A stretch of 64,000 nt of DNA from Voacanga thouarsii (GCA_026120185.1 JANUWF010000008.1:4960001-5024000); one strand, 5' to 3'; positions 11,350 to 24,106 are shown, counted from the stretch's first letter. Translations and numbers: made by a program. The notes: generated by a model not told the origin, from the sequence alone.

Positions 11350-13394
11350 TGAAGGAATTTGAAAATTTACAGAGCATGCTTCAGTGGACGAAATTGGAGA
11401 ATCATGAACATTAAACAGAGTATTGGCACAGCATGGTGGGATAAAAACATACCTCTTGGAGCCTTAAAAACAAGAAGAGTGTTGAAGAAATGCTTGAAGC
11501 CAGAAAACAGCTTTCTTCATCATCTGTGGGATGAACTTCCAGTGCAGCTTCCTTCCACTGTCTTCCTTTCTTCTTCTGGTGAAATGAATGCAAAGTTTTC
11601 TGGTTCACAGAATATTCCTTGCCTAATTTTCCGATCGGTGAGCACACAATTGGAAGAAAGAAAAATGATCATTGATTTTCTCTTCACTGGCCATCCGTAT
11701 CCAAAACATGGTTTCTTCTGTTATAGCCAAAACAGAAGCCATATGCCAGAAAACCAAAAGCCAGGAAAATAAAAAGCCGTGAGAGAGAGAGAAGGCCAAG
11801 AGACATTGTTATTTTTTCTTTTTCTTTTATTTTATTTTTCCACACAGAAAGCCAAGAGTCATGAAACTAAAAATAATTATTTTGATCAAAATAATATTCC
11901 CGGGATTTAATACCCAAATATTATTTACAAAATAAATTTTGGTTTCACTCTAAACTCTTCTAAATTGTGTCCAGAAAAATCCTATGATCCAGGCTATTGG
12001 GCCAAAATAATATTTATTATTTTTCTTGGACCCAAAAAGCCCAAAATAATAAACATTAATTATTTTTCTTGGGATTAAATAAATAACCCAACAAATAATT
12101 AATGAACCCAAATGAACTAAAAAATAATTAAACTTTAATTATTTATTTCTTGAGATTTAATTAAATAAATAACACAATAAATAATTAAGTAATAATTATT
12201 TTCCTCTAGTTTAAGTCCCGGTTAATTTTCTAATTATTCAAACTGGACCCAGGTCCTGAATAATTAATTAACCAATTAAATTAGATAAAAATTTCTCTCT
12301 ATTTATTTTATTCCAGTCCAATAATAAATTAGACTTCCCGAATAAAATAAAACTCTCTCAACTGAGATCATTTTCTCAACCCAAAAATTAATTAGGACTT
12401 ACGGGCTATTTTGAGGACAAAAAAGACACATCACCTTGGCTACTAAAATGACCAAAATACCCATACTATATAAATAGATGTATTCTGTAGTTTAAATATT
12501 TTCTAATATTACCATAAGGAAATATTGACCCCAAGGACAATGCTGCATTAGCAGAGTCTTCGACCTACAAGTGAAAATGACTAAAATACCCCTTTACACA
12601 TCGCCGTACAATTAGAGAGGAAGAAGTGTACTAACATCTCTCTAAAAGACATCTACCATCCTTAGACCTCTAGTCCAATGATCCATGACTTCCTGGAGTG
12701 TTTCTGCTTTCCAAGGGAGCGACCCTAAAGCAAACATCCAAGTCACGTTTCTTAGGGCCCTGGATATTTAGATCATCTGGACAACCACAAGGGGCGATAT
12801 AGTGTAGAAACTATCTTATATAAGTCTGTCTTAACTAACTAGTCACACATACCCAACATACAAGTATATTGGCCCTCCGATAGAACCTCAACTATAGTAC
12901 ATCAAAGCATATGCTTCCAGCTTCGCCAAACCACCAACCCATACTCAAGTCATAGAGTACTAGTCCACACTGTAGCGGTAGTATTCTAGGTTTCTACCAT
13001 ATAGTACTTTTTAGAAACCACTACTATAGGTCCTGTTCTACGTATTCGAAATACGCTTATGTCATGAAGTGAGTGGCCTAATCACTGGCTAAAGGTAAGC
13101 CATTCCCCATTTGGAATTCATAACATAATAACCTAAACATGATGAGATTCCCATTCTCATCAATCGGTTAAGAACAACTGTTTATGTGTTTAAAGAACCC
13201 ATGATCCATACCTTACTGTGAAAGACCTCCATTCACATAAATCACTTATTTACGCACAATGGGTCTATTCCAAATGAAAAATGTACACAAATAAAGAAAA
13301 TTATTTCACAAACGATTTCTGACAAATAAATTCTTTTATTAACACATTCGATATTTTCATCAGAAAACTAGTCTAAGAGGGCATATTCCCAACA
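11350..13394 (-). mobile_element. Solo LTR of copia family K, 2045 bp
   Basis: On the minus strand it starts TGTTGGGAATATGCCCTC (13394) and ends CAAATTCCTTCA (11350). The flanks CGTAG (11345-11349) and CATAG (13395-13399) are a one-mismatch TSD. The uninterrupted B-LTR copy reads GCATTGTAGCCCTGAG at 25088-25103, which is exactly the empty site. A 137-codon ORF on the opposite strand (11359-11772) has no domain I recognise and lies wholly inside the LTR. Confidence 0.9.
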
Positions 13395-15783
13395 CATAGC
13401 CCTGAGTCATGAAATCCTATATCATGACCATGTACTGTGAAACCCTACATCACAATATAATGGGTTATAGACCCACCGGGTGGGGGTACTCCTCATTCTC
13501 TGAAACCCCTCTAACTTATTGGTTGTCTATTCCAGACAAATACAGTCTCTACTTGAATTAGTTGCTAGCTCGATTGGTCTGACACCCTACCATTGTCGCC
13601 TAATAAAAAACCAGTTCACTTCCTAAAGGTGGGCACCTACTGGAAAACTAGTTCGCTCTTTCTTAGGCTAGTACTAGTAACCTACCCTTAATGAGTACTT
13701 AACGATTGTTACCTCAAGAAAACACATTAGCAGCATATAGAAATTAAAATAGTGTCAACAAGGCCGGATGTACTTTGTTTAGAGCATTTTCTGTAAAAGT
13801 TATGTGGGCTACTTTAACAGACTTTTGTTTAAAGAAGTGGCATGTGAGTTGGAGTCAATCCAGAAATCTTGCCGTGATGAACAGTTTAATACAAAACTCG
13901 TATTTCCAATCGCAAAACATAATACTTGACAATCTTACAATTACTATATTTCACAAATAGTTTTAATGGAATAACTTACGTTGGTGTAGCAAATTAATTT
14001 CTTAATCCCAATAAGTAGATCCTTAACCTTGACATCCTTCTAATTCTAAAAGTAAAAAATAAATAAGTCACAACATACTTCTAGTATTTTAGGAAATCAT
14101 ATTTCTTATATAATTAATTCCCCATTCATATACAACAAGCAAAACTTCAAATAAATCCTTGTCCAAACCTTTACTATGTCCCTAAATGTCAATACGTATA
14201 ATTCTTACACATATAGAAGTATATAAATTAGCAATAGAGAGTTCTTTTAAAAATTATTAGGCCGATCCCAAATTCTAGCATTTATCTCACTTCTCTTAAG
14301 AGTACAATTCATATGAAAATGCCTCGAATTAACCTCAAATTTTATAAAGACATACCTAAACTTATATAGAACAGAATATAAGTGGCCTTGCACAAAACCC
14401 AGACTTTAGTTGCATTTAGAAAATTATTTTTTTCCGCTATAGTAGTATTCTGCCTGGAATAGACTAGCATGAAATAAAAATTCGTAACTTTTAATTTCCA
14501 CATCAAAAAATTCAAAACGTTTAGAGTTAGCATCTACACACATAAAGATACATTTTCTCTGTTTTGAGCTTTCTCAAATTCGGACTTTATCATACCGAAA
14601 TAATGGTATCAAACCAACTGTACAACAAAAATAGGGTACTTTGTCCTTTTAGTTTTTTCAAAAATTGTTGAATTTTGTCCCAGGGTTTTCTTGCCTGATT
14701 TCTTATATAAAACATATTCTAAACATGTGCATATTACAATATGAAAAGGTGCTATCATAATAAATAACTTTGCTATTTTAGTTTGCCTTAAATCCTACAA
14801 CTAGCATATTATCACAAAATTTTCAACTTTCAAGAAAAAAGGGTAAAGGTGCTTTCTTTTATAAAATCTTTTGAAAGGTGCTTTTTTTCCCCCCCTTAAT
14901 GTCTAAGCATGTTTAGATGATAATCATAAATTTTCAATCAAGGAACACATGTTACAATTTTTAAAACCTAAAACCCTAACTTTTCCTTTATAATGGTGAT
15001 AATAAGTCGCGGAAAAGAAATGACTTTGGTTATTACCTCTTGTTACGTTTAATTCAAACAACCTTAGAGGAAAGAGTGGGTATCTCTTAGCTTTCGTTAC
15101 CACCAAGAACAACAAGGAATTGATCCAAGAATGGTGCTCCAAAGTTATAATTTTGTGCAAAAATTCTCCATAAGCAATAATATAATTAAACTTTGGCAAA
15201 AAGAGGAGGGGATTTCATGTACTGGGGAGAGAAAGAGTGTGTGGGACAACTGCTAGGGATTTTTAGGGCTAAAAAATATGATTTAGATAGGCTTTTATAA
15301 GCATATTAGATTAGGTTTAGGAAATAGAAAAATAAGAATTAAGGAAAATCTTATTTTTCTCTAGGTTTTAACTAATAAAAAGCTTTTTTTTTTAATTAAT
15401 TAGTCATAATCCTAAAGGGTTTGGAGTGCTAAGTGGTGGCACAAAAAAGAGGAAATAGGAAAATAATATTCTTCAATTTCTTTTCTTAAGCATTCAAGGA
15501 TAAAAAATAATAAATCACCTTCAAGTTAATTTCCCAAAAGCACAAAAATTGGGTTTTCCCCTTTTTCCTACCCCCTACTAAATATTTTCTAAAATTAATA
15601 CAGAAGCAAATAAAATAAAATAAATATATAATAAGTATTTAATAAATATATAGAAAATACACAAATATATTATAGTTATATAAACATATGTAATTATTTA
15701 ACAACTAGTAAATAGTTACCTAAATTATTTTAATTAATCGCTACCCAATAATTGAGCACAAAATTTAGAGTTAGCTATATTTT

Positions 15784-15788
<5 letters not shown>

Positions 15789-15829
<41 letters not shown>
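15789..15829. repeat. (TA)n microsatellite in element B 3' LTR
   Basis: A run of about 20 TA units. The 5' LTR of the same element has a shorter run at the equivalent place (about 35311-35341), so the tract was present before insertion and changed length afterwards. Confidence 0.95.
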
Positions 15830-15832
<3 letters not shown>

Positions 15833-16032
15833 CCAATTAACAGTTTTATATTCTATCCATCATTATTTCATATAATGATTTTTCAAACATCTCAAAGCAC
15901 AACAATTCTTCCACAATTATATTCAAACAAATTCATGCATGCTATGCCAAATATGTCTATGTGCAAAAATGCTCATGCTATACGGTCCATATATTCCCCC
16001 ATTTTTAGGGACATTTAGGGTGAGGTGTCACA

Positions 16033-17013
16033 TTTTTCCCCTCTTAAGAGAATTTTGCCCCGAAATTCCTACTATGCTATACTTCAAAGTATTTTTGGAT
16101 TTTTCCATCTCACCTATTCCTCAATCTCCCAAGTAGCATCTTATGTACCATGACAATCCCACAAAACCTTCACCGAATCTACTTATTTCAAAGTGTCTTA
16201 ATACTTTTGTTTAAAATCTTTACCAGCTTATCGACATAACTTAGATTGTGTTGTAGATTCAATGGTTCCTTATAAGTACATGCTCCAGATAGGATGATAT
16301 TTCTTTAGTTGTGATACATGGAACACATCATGTGTCCATTTATAGCCTCTGATAATACCACCGGTCCAATCCTCTCAATAATTGGAAATGGTCCCAAATA
16401 CTTCAGACTTAATTTTCCTCTTTTCGGATGCTTCAGAATTCCTCTACCAAGAGTCAACTTCAAGGACATCTGATCTCCTACTTTGGAATTCCAATTCTCT
16501 CATTCTATTATCAACGTAACTCTTTTGATGTCTTTGTGCTACTTTCAACATTTCCCTTATCACTTTCACCTTAGCCGCAATCCCCTTTATACACACCTCT
16601 CCAACCTTATTAATCTGCCTATCTTCTGTCCATCCTTAGTACAATGGCACTTGGCATTTTCTTCCATACAACGCCCCGTATGGTGCTATTCCTATTGACG
16701 TCTGGTAACTACTATTGTAGACTAGCTTAGTATAGGGCACACAAACAATCCATTTGTTAATAAAGTCTATAATACATACCCTCAACATATCCTCCCAAAT
16801 ATGAATAACCCTTTCTGATTGTCCATCTATTTAAGGATGAGTCGTTGTGCTAAACTTTAGCTTTAATCCTATAGATTCTTGGAATTTCTCCCAAAACTAT
16901 GAAGTAAACCTTAGATCCCGATTTGACATAATATTTGAAGGTTCCCGTGCAATCTTACTATCTCTCGTGCGTAAGTTGGAGTCATCTTATCCAAAGAGTC
17001 CCTCATGTTTATC
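16033..17013 (-). pseudogene. Element B integrase core end, C-terminal domain and chromodomain remnant
   Basis: Read on the minus strand from 17013 downwards: the DRDSKI..TFKYYVKSGSKV-like line (SDRD..FTSRFW region), NRWTIRKGYSYLGGY (for DGQSERTIQTLEDM), then ILKHPKRGKLSLKYLGPFPIIERIG at about 16380-16450, the integrase C-terminal motif. A decayed stretch near 16090-16160 reads RFCGIVMVHKMLLGR, the frame-shifted shadow of the chromodomain line VK.LW..H....ATWE. It ends FRGKILLRGE before the purine tract. Multiple stops and frameshifts show that the gene is dead. Confidence 0.7.
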
Positions 17014-17705
17014 TATAACACCCCACCTTTTCGTAGCATAGCGACCTTCATTTTTGTGGGATGTCACCCCGTCTAATTGCCCAGACAATGGGTCTTTATA
17101 ACAAACTTCATCCAATATGAAGTAAAAATGTTTTCTAAAATACTTTTGTTGAACATAGGATACACATACTGTCTGACATAGGTCCGATATATAGCATGAG
17201 CCTCTGGGAGTCCACTATGTTTTCCTTTTTGACCGTGTTTCATAATTTTTCTTAGCATTGAACTAAAATTCGGGTTAGTAAATATTCCAATTGGGACAAA
17301 TTTTTATTCCATCAATAGAATCTATGCATTTTACTGAATTCAATAGTGGGAATCAGAATGCTCAAATTCCTTCTCAATTTGTAGTCAAAGTTCCAATCAC
17401 GATCAAAATTATGATTATACCCTTCATAGCTTAAATTATACCATAACGTTCCTCTCATTATACTGATCAACTTTTTTTTTCTGAACTTATACCCAAATTC
17501 TCATTCTACACCAAGTAGTCATTAATTGAAGTACAAAAGTACGAGTAGAACAATCTCAAATTTCCAATGAAGTCCCTGACTATTTTTATCGCACCAAAAC
17601 GTTTCTCTCATTATACTGATCATTTTCTATTCTAGTCACTTATACAAATTCTTATTCTATACATAGTAGTATCTAATTAAAGTACTAAAAGGAAGGGATA
17701 TTACA
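17014..17705 (-). mobile_element. Solo LTR S, 692 bp, gypsy-type ends
   Basis: The direct repeat TTATC lies at 17009-17013 and 17706-17710. Between them the sequence runs from TATAACACCCCACC (a one-base change from TGTAACACC) to GGGATATTACA, complementary termini with a TGTAAYA inverted repeat. A GGGATGTCACCCCGTC / GGGTCTTTATAAC block near the left end is the U5 signature shared with families A, B, C and E, but the element is much shorter. Two imperfect copies of about 125-145 bp lie in tandem at about 17445-17700 (shared CTCATTATACTGATCA and TTCTTATTCTA blocks). It interrupts element B integrase. Confidence 0.82.
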
Positions 17706-17710
17706 TTATC

Positions 17711-18300
17711 GATATAAAGTGTGCTGTCTTAGTCAACCTATCCACCACTACTCATATTGCATCCTTTTGACCTCTCGTCATTGGGAGTCCAATGATAAAA
17801 TCCATCGTTCTTGTTCCCATCGAGTATCGATAGAGGTTGCAATATTCTAGCTGATTACCTGTGTTCGACTTTGACTTTTTGACAAGTTAGATAAGTTGAA
17901 ACATACCTCACCACACCCTTCTTCATTCTCAGCCACCAAAAAGTTCCTTTCAAATCTTGGTATATTTTGACTTGCTTGGGATGAATTGCATATATACTTT
18001 TACGAGCTTCCTTTAGGATCTTCTTCTTCAATGCTAATTCTTTAGGTACACACATGCGATCACGGAAGTATAACACTCCTGCTTTGTTAACCTAAAAATC
18101 TTTTCCTCCTCTACCAACCTTTCTTTCTTTAAATTTTTGAAACTTTGCGTTATTCTGTTGAGCCTTGATTATCTCTTGTTTCAAATCCGGTATTAATCTT
18201 AAATTACTTACACAAATCTTGCCTTCTATCACCTCCATTTCTTGGGCCCACACTTCCTCTACAGCTTTTACCTCTTGTGCCTCAATCTAGCCATTTTCAC
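17711..18300 (-). pseudogene. Element B integrase N-terminus (zinc-binding domain) and core start
   Basis: An open 73-codon piece (17855-18076) reads VLYFRDRMCVPKEL..., EEARKSIYAIHP, YQDLKGTFWWLRMK, YLTCQKVKVEHR. It keeps one of the two expected histidines in IHP (the first, normally EAH, is EAR) and one of two cysteines in YLTCQK (normally CLTC). Below it, TMDFIIGLPMTRGQKDAI and VVVDRLTKTAHFI are the start of the catalytic core with its first Asp. Upstream, 18080-18300 is the RNase H to integrase connector. Loss of a His and a Cys from the zinc site alone would disable it. Confidence 0.78.
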
Positions 18301-18345
18301 TTTTCAACTTAAAGTATTAGCTACCACATTAGCCTTTTTGGGGTG

Positions 18346-19490
18346 CTAGTTGATTGGACACTTGTACTTTTTTAGAAACTCCATCCACCTCTGTTTCCTA
18401 ACGTTTAGGTCCTTCTGTGAAAAAACATCCTTTAAGCTCTTATGGACAGTGAAGATTTCATATTTTGCCCCATATAAGTAGCATCTCCATTTCTTTAGGA
18501 TGAATACTATAGAGGCTAACTCCAGGTCATGCATTGGATAGTTGATCTCATGCAGTTTCAGCTTCTTGGATGCATATACTATGGCATTTTTTTCTTGTAT
18601 CAACACTGCTCCCAACTTTTCCTTAGATGCATCGGTGTAGAGAGCATAGGGTATACTTTCGTCCAATAAGCTTAGCACATGTGCTGTCATTAATTTTTTC
18701 TTGAGTTTTTGAAAACTCTTTTCACACTTCTCATTCCAGATAAATAGTATATCCTTCCTCAGCAATCGAGTCATTGGGGAGGCTAACGTAGAAAACCCCT
18801 TGATGAAATGGCGGTTGTAACCTACTAATCCCAAGAAACTCCTAATATTAGTCATCGTCGCGAGTTGCTTCTAATTTGAGATTACCTCCACTTTAGCTAG
18901 GTCCACCTCGATGCCCTCCTTTAAATGATATAACTTCTGCTCCCTCAACTTCTCTAATACCAGTTTCAAATGTTATGTGTGTTCTTTTAGGCTTTTCGAA
19001 TACATCAATCTATCATCTATGAATACCACGATAAACTTGTCCAGATAAGGTTGAAATACCCAATGCATTAAATCTATAAATATAGTTGATGCGTTCGTTA
19101 CTCTGAATGGCATCACTACAAAGTTGTAGTGTCCGTATCTTTTTGTTAAAGACTGTTTTTGGGATGTCCTTCTCCTTAATCTGCACTTGGTAGTACCCTT
19201 GCCAGAGATCCATCTTAGAGTAGCAGTAAAAACGTTGCAGCTGATCAAATAGCCCATCAATCAATGGAAATGGATACTTGTTCTTGATGGTTAGATTGTT
19301 TAGTCCCCAATAGTTGATGTACAGCTTTAACATCCCATCCTTCTTCTTTATAAATAATAATAGGGCTCTACATGGAGATGTACTCGACCTAACACATCCT
19401 TACTTCACTAACTCCTCTATCTACTTCTTTAGCTCCTTTAACTCCACTGGTGCCATCTAGTAAGCAGTTTGTGAAATTGGTTCAGCACCC
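18346..19490 (-). pseudogene. Element B reverse transcriptase and RNase H
   Basis: Three overlapping frames carry it. 19013-19333: [20 protein letters not shown], then YYQVQIKEKDIPKT, RT palm motifs. 18973-19260: FVVMPFRVTNAS and VVFIDDRLMYS, with the catalytic FIDD box intact. 18346-18855: [20 protein letters not shown], then the RNase H lines YALYTDASKEKLGAVLIQE, NYPMHDLELASIVFILKKW and VHKSLKDVFSQKDL. RT copies the element RNA into DNA and RNase H removes the template. Frameshifts separate the pieces, and a further stop lies between 18855 and 18973. Closest in the window to element C RT. Confidence 0.85.
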
Positions 19491-19539
19491 AGTACCAAGT
19501 CAATAGTGAACTTAACTTTCCGTGCTGGGAAAAAAGAAG

Positions 19540-20130
19540 TGAGTTATGCAGGAAATACTTTAGGAAACTCCTTTACTACTTTTGTGCTCTCCAAGGTGCA
19601 CTAGTTTTTCTGTTTGTTGATTAAGTAAGCCAAGTAACCAATACACCATTTCTTAAGTAATTTCTGAGCCTTCATTCTCGTTATCATGAACTTCAACTTC
19701 TTCACTCTCTTTCCATTAAACTCCAATAGGTCACAGCTGGGTCTGACAAGTTGCACCGTTTTGCTCTTGCAATCTTCTCGAGCCCCGTGCCTTGCTAACC
19801 AGTCCATCTCCAATATTAAGTTATAATCTTCTATGGGAAATACAATAAGTTTGCTTTTAAATTTTCTTTCCTCACATTTACATTATAGTCATGCACTCAT
19901 TTCTCTATTTTTATCGATTTTCTTGGAGGAGTGCTCATGAACAAAGTGTAGGGCATTTCTAACTCATCCTACCCCAAATGACATGCACTACTCTAATTTA
20001 TATATGAATATGTTAAACCAGAGTCTATTAAAAGGGAAATAGAATAATCTTGGATAATGAGCCTACCTTCTGCCACAACAACTCCATCTCCAACCTCCTC
20101 TCAGTTTATGGTAAATACCTTGGCCTTTAC
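19540..20130 (-). pseudogene. Element B protease
   Basis: On the minus strand: AKVFTIN, EEVGDGVVVAEGRLIIQ, LLIDSGLTYSYIN (the aspartic-protease D-S-G motif), then MPYTLFMSTPPRKS and, open at 19601-19813, MEMDWLARHGAREDCKSKTVQL, the conserved MDWL box. Retroviral-type aspartic proteases cut the Gag-Pol precursor. Stops (after INE, YIN, LG) and a frameshift before EMDWLA break it. Confidence 0.75.
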
Positions 20131-20242
20131 CTAGGACTTTTATCCCCTACTTCCTAGTTCTACAGTTGTGGCTCCTTAATTTTCACTAGTGGGTGGGGAT
20201 GCTGGTTGCCTAACCCTTAATGACTTCAGGCAAGTATTCCTT

Positions 20243-20809
20243 AGGTGGGAGGTATCCTCATAATTATAGCACCTTCTTGCATTCCTCTTAGACCAATAAT
20301 CTTTTTCCATATGGCCCCACTTTCCATAGACATAATAAGTTGGTAGGTTCGGAGCAGGTCCTGCTAGAAGAGTCCAGGCTTGTTTTCCCCGCTTTCCAAA
20401 TTATTGTCCTGCTGGCCTCTTGTTAATTAGCTAATGGGAGGCTTGCCTCATGGGCTACTGAGGTCTAAAGGCTATTCGATTCTTGTTTTTATTCTTAGTA
20501 CGAGTGGTTGCATCAACGGCCGCAGTGTAAGTCATTGGAGGAAAGGGCGTCAGTACTCATCTCATTTCCTATATCAATCCCTTAACAAGTTGTCAAATCC
20601 TATTATGCTCAGTATCTTTCAACCTCTTATAGTACTTAGACAGTTGATTGAACCTTCTTGTATATTGAGCTACTTTTATGCCTCCTTACCTTAGGTTTCG
20701 GAACTCATTCTCTAGCTTTTCTACTGTCTATTGAGGAATGTACTCAACTCGAAAAACTTCTACAAAATTGTCCCACATCCAATCCTAATCAGTGCTTTCC
20801 CAATCCTTC
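20243..20809. repeat. Gag tandem duplication, unit 1 (567 bp)
   Basis: The unit begins AGGTGGGAGGTATCC and ends at ATCCTTC. The same sequence recurs as unit 2. Shared landmarks are TAGCACCTTCT(T/C)GCATTCC, GCCTCTTGTTAATT(A/G)GCT and CAACCTCTT(A/G)TAGTACTTAGAC. The junction carries short shared sequence (ATCCTT), as in microhomology-mediated or unequal-crossover duplication. Confidence 0.8.
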
Positions 20810-23116
20810 AGGTGGGAGGTATCCCCACAGTTATAGCACCTTCTCGCATTCCTCTTAGACCAACAATCCTTTTTCCCATGGCCCTACTTTCCACAGACAC
20901 AGTAAGTCAGTAGGTTTGGAGCAAGTCCTACTAGAAGAGTCTAGGATTGTTTTCCCAGCTTTTCAAGTTATTTGTTGGGTATCTCACGCATATCATATAT
21001 GGCGCAGCGAAAATATAAAAATGAGATACCATCCCAGGACTCGCCTACGTGTGGAAAACAAGACATAAAGAGAACAAAGGTAATAGCTTTACCTTTCTTT
21101 GAGCGTCTAAAAAATAAAATTTTTCCTTCTTCAAGTCGAGGCACGATCAAGCAATCCTCTTGATCAAACACCACAAGAATTGAATGTCCAACCACTATAA
21201 TCACAGTATGTGATTATATCTAATAAAAATCCACACGGAGGATCACACTTAAGCACCAAGATGTTTATGTGCTAGCATAAACCAAAGTGGTAGCTAGGGT
21301 TAGGGTTTCTCGTTTCCTTTTGCTAAAGAAAAATGAGAGAGAGAGAAGAGAAAGTTTTGAGTTGTTTTTTTGGCATCAATCCTCCTCAACTAGGGTTTCG
21401 TGTATATCATCATATAATACAAAAAACCCTACCAAAAACTGAGAATTCTAAAACAATTAGAATTCCCTAATTGTAATTGGAAACATTAAGTTCTCACAAT
21501 TATAATTTGGGCAATAAATTATAACTAATTATAATTTGACCACAATAACTTCTCTTTCTCGTAATTAACCCCACTATGTTATCAAATAACATCTTGAGTA
21601 TATAATCCTCTATTGTGTGTGACCTATTAAGTTTCCCAATCAAATGGTAGCGAACATGAATTAATCTAAATGTCTTTGAAATTAATAATCCATAATTAAT
21701 TAGAATTAATCCTATTAATTCTAATCAGGATTGATTTATCAATTTATCAATTAATAAACGCATATTCCCAGATCATGAGTGGTATCTAGCAACACATCAT
21801 GACTACCCAAAAGTCCAGGAAGTCAAGTGGCTTGATATGAACCTTTCAATAACAAACTACAGTGTAATTAACTCATTTTACCATACAATATCTCATTTGG
21901 TTTGGAGTATAGAATTAGTGTCAACTCTTTCCAGAATATATTAATTTTGGCCCGAATATAATAGTATTTGTACCAGGAACCCACTACTCTAGATGTGTAT
22001 CAATTGAAACTGTTTACAATATACAGTCGCCTTGGCCAAAGACTTCTCGAATAATAATTCCTACAAATGACCATGAGATATTCACCCATACTATTAAGAG
22101 TGGTGAATCCTTTATTATCCCTCTCAACTACTTTCATTTACATCACAATGTACCCAATATCTATCCCATAGGCAGCCCTCGATCTAGCTCCAGAGATTGG
22201 AATCAAAGCATAATGTTCTGCAAACAAAGTACATTGGAGATCTCAAGTCTAAAGATATTTGTACATTTGCTATATTGAGATTATATTACTGGCACTAAAT
22301 AGTTATCCATGTGATTATCTTATAGCTAGGTCATCCAATGTACTTGTTCCATTAACAAGCATCCATGTGTTAACTTTGAGTATCTCAATACTTACGGATA
22401 TGAGAACCACCGCCTGATCAAATCAGGAAGTCTACACATGCTAGTCTTAACATATTAATGATGTCCTGTCTCATTAATACTACAACTAGGGACTATATAA
22501 GTATTAAAACTATACAGTGTAGTAGGAATCTCAAATCATGATCTCTATCATGATTTCCTTAACACAGTGTTGTACTAGGGACTTTATCTAATAGTTATAT
22601 TACATAAAAGTAAACAAAAGAAATTGTAAAATAAATAATGCCTTTTATTAAAATAAAATATGTCATATACAACGTATAAATGATTGCCTCTAAGGTATAA
22701 CACTAACATTATTGTCTTGGTAGCCTCTTGTTAATTGGCTGACAGGAGGCTTGTCTTATTGGCTACTGAGGTCTAAAGGCTATCTAATTTGTATCTTTAT
22801 TCTTGTGCCGGTGGCTGCATCAATGGCCATAGTGTAAGTCATTTGAGGAAAGGGTTCCAGTACCCATCTCAGCTCCTATCTCAATCCCTTGACGAACTGT
22901 CAAGTCCTATTCTGCTCAGTATCTTTCAACCTCTTGTAGTACTTAGACAGTTGATTGAACTTGACTATATATTGAGCTACTATCATGTCTCTCTACCTTA
23001 GGTTCTGTAACTCATCCTCCAACTTTTCTACTTTCTATTAAGGAATGTACTCAACTCGGAAAACTTCTACAAAATTATCCCACGTCCAATCCTGATAAGA
23101 GTTTTCCTAATCCTTC
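20810..23116. repeat. Gag tandem duplication, unit 2 (566 bp plus inserted J LTR)
   Basis: Second copy of the 567-bp gag unit. Subtracting the solo LTR plus one TSD (20973-22713) leaves 566 bp, so the duplication came first or the LTR entered only this copy. Both units are well diverged. Confidence 0.8.
20973..22708 (-). mobile_element. Solo LTR of copia family J (Angela-like), 1736 bp
   Basis: The TSD TTATT lies at 20968-20972 and 22709-22713. On the minus strand it begins TGTTAGTGTTATACCTTAG and ends GAGATACCCAACA. The start resembles the ATGCCCTAGAGGCAAT starts known from Angela-type copia LTRs (family knowledge; not searched). Two further copies are in the window (54455-56136 minus, 57685-59396 plus). 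The gag reading of element B resumes after the TSD. There is no coding region inside. Confidence 0.9.
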
Positions 23117-23544
23117 TGGACATGCTACTACCAGTCACAGGTTGGGCCTCTTAGCCTGAAGGCTGCTAATTTCACCATATGTTTCGGGGTGTAATTCAAG
23201 ATAGAAAAGATGTCCTCCATCTGCTCTACTCACTATTCAGCCTTTTGACCCTACTCAATCTCACCATAGAAAGTAGGTGGCTGAAACTTGAGGAAGTACT
23301 CCAAAGCTTCGTCCTCTCCCTTAGGTGTTTTCTTCTCTATTAGTATAAGAAGAATCTCCATCATCTTAAGGAAAGCCTACCCAAGGTTTACCTCCGCGGG
23401 TCCCTCGGTTGCCACATCCTACTCCTGTTCATAACCTCCTCCTATTTCAGGTGTAGAATGTTGCGTAGGTCTGAACTCTAGGGTTAACGAAGCACTCTCT
23501 CGAGTGGTTTTGCTGGGGGTCGTGGTTCTTCACCTTGGTGCCAT

Positions 23545-24106
23545 CTTTAACCATACAAGATCACTTGATATAAGTATGTATGTATGCAATATATATAATC
23601 AAGTTATGCATATTTCGTAGTAGGAGAATCCAAACTCAACTTGCGTAAAGTAATAAATCTAGTAATTTTGAGAGTAGGTAGTCATTTGGAAAGAAAAAAA
23701 TTAGTTCTTGATCCAAACTGTATAATTTTAAAAAATGGAAAAGAAGTCATATATAGCAGCCTTATTTTACATAATAAAAGTTCCTAAAATGGCACATGGC
23801 ATAATATAATTTTCCCTTAGTTCCAGATAAGTAAATAAATGAATAAAAACATAAACAAATAAATAAACTCTTTATATTTGATTAGACTTAACTTTTATGA
23901 AAAGAAAATAGATGTCATATATGATATCATTATTTCAACCAATCAAATACTTATAAATAAAGAGATTCAACTTCGAAAGAACCATGAAACTAGGAAATAA
24001 CGAACTTCTATTTTCCTTCACTAGAGCTATCAGAGGAAGGTTCTACTAGCCAACCCTCAGTGTTCTTAGAAAAGTCTACCCTCTCTCCATCCAAAAACCC
24101 CAAGGT
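23545..24106. other. Element B pre-gag to gag spacer
   Basis: AT-rich sequence between the pre-gag ORF and gag, with no ORF, motif or repeat that I recognise. The equivalent spacer of element C is 30905-31175; both are about 300-550 bp and include a TTAACTTTGATGC/TATATAATCAAG-type AT stretch before the gag start. Confidence 0.5.

Larger units (their letters stand above)
10849..16032 (-). mobile_element. Element B 3' LTR (interrupted by a K solo LTR)
   Basis: It aligns with 24594-27510 plus 35216-35552 over its length: the GGGTAGGGATGTCACC block near the U5 end, repeated GAAACCCT-type short repeats, the GTTGTCTATTCCAGACAAA block, and the TA microsatellite near the U3 end. The ends are TGTAAACCC and GGTGTCACA. 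The insertion at 11350-13394 splits it. On the minus strand the polypurine tract AAGAGGGGAAAAATG immediately precedes its U3 start, confirming it as the 3' LTR. No gene is present; the short + strand ORFs here are LTR shadows. Confidence 0.85.
20200..23544 (-). pseudogene. Element B gag (interrupted by a J solo LTR, internally duplicated)
   Basis: The start ATG is at 23544 on the minus strand (MAPR, with a stop at codon 5 where the element C homologue has Arg). Downstream GEDEALEYFLKFQPPTFYGE and VEQMEDIFSILNYT..HMVKLAAFRLRGPT match the gag of element C. The zinc-knuckle part is present twice because of a tandem duplication. The upper copy (about 20815-20900) reads C-V-C-G-K-x-GHGKKDC and CYNCGDTSHLKD; the lower copy (about 20245-20330) has Y-V-Y-G-K-WGHMEKDY, where the Cys residues became Tyr. 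Gag forms the particle; the knuckles bind the RNA. The solo LTR at 20973-22708 splits the upper copy. Confidence 0.75.

Noticed and set aside
11359..11772. 137-codon + strand ORF as a possible host gene
   Set aside because: It lies wholly inside the K solo LTR, antisense to it, with no recognisable domain and no counterpart frame in the other K LTRs.
15752..16018. ORF with an IYIYIYIY repeat
   Set aside because: Translation of a TA microsatellite inside the element B LTR.
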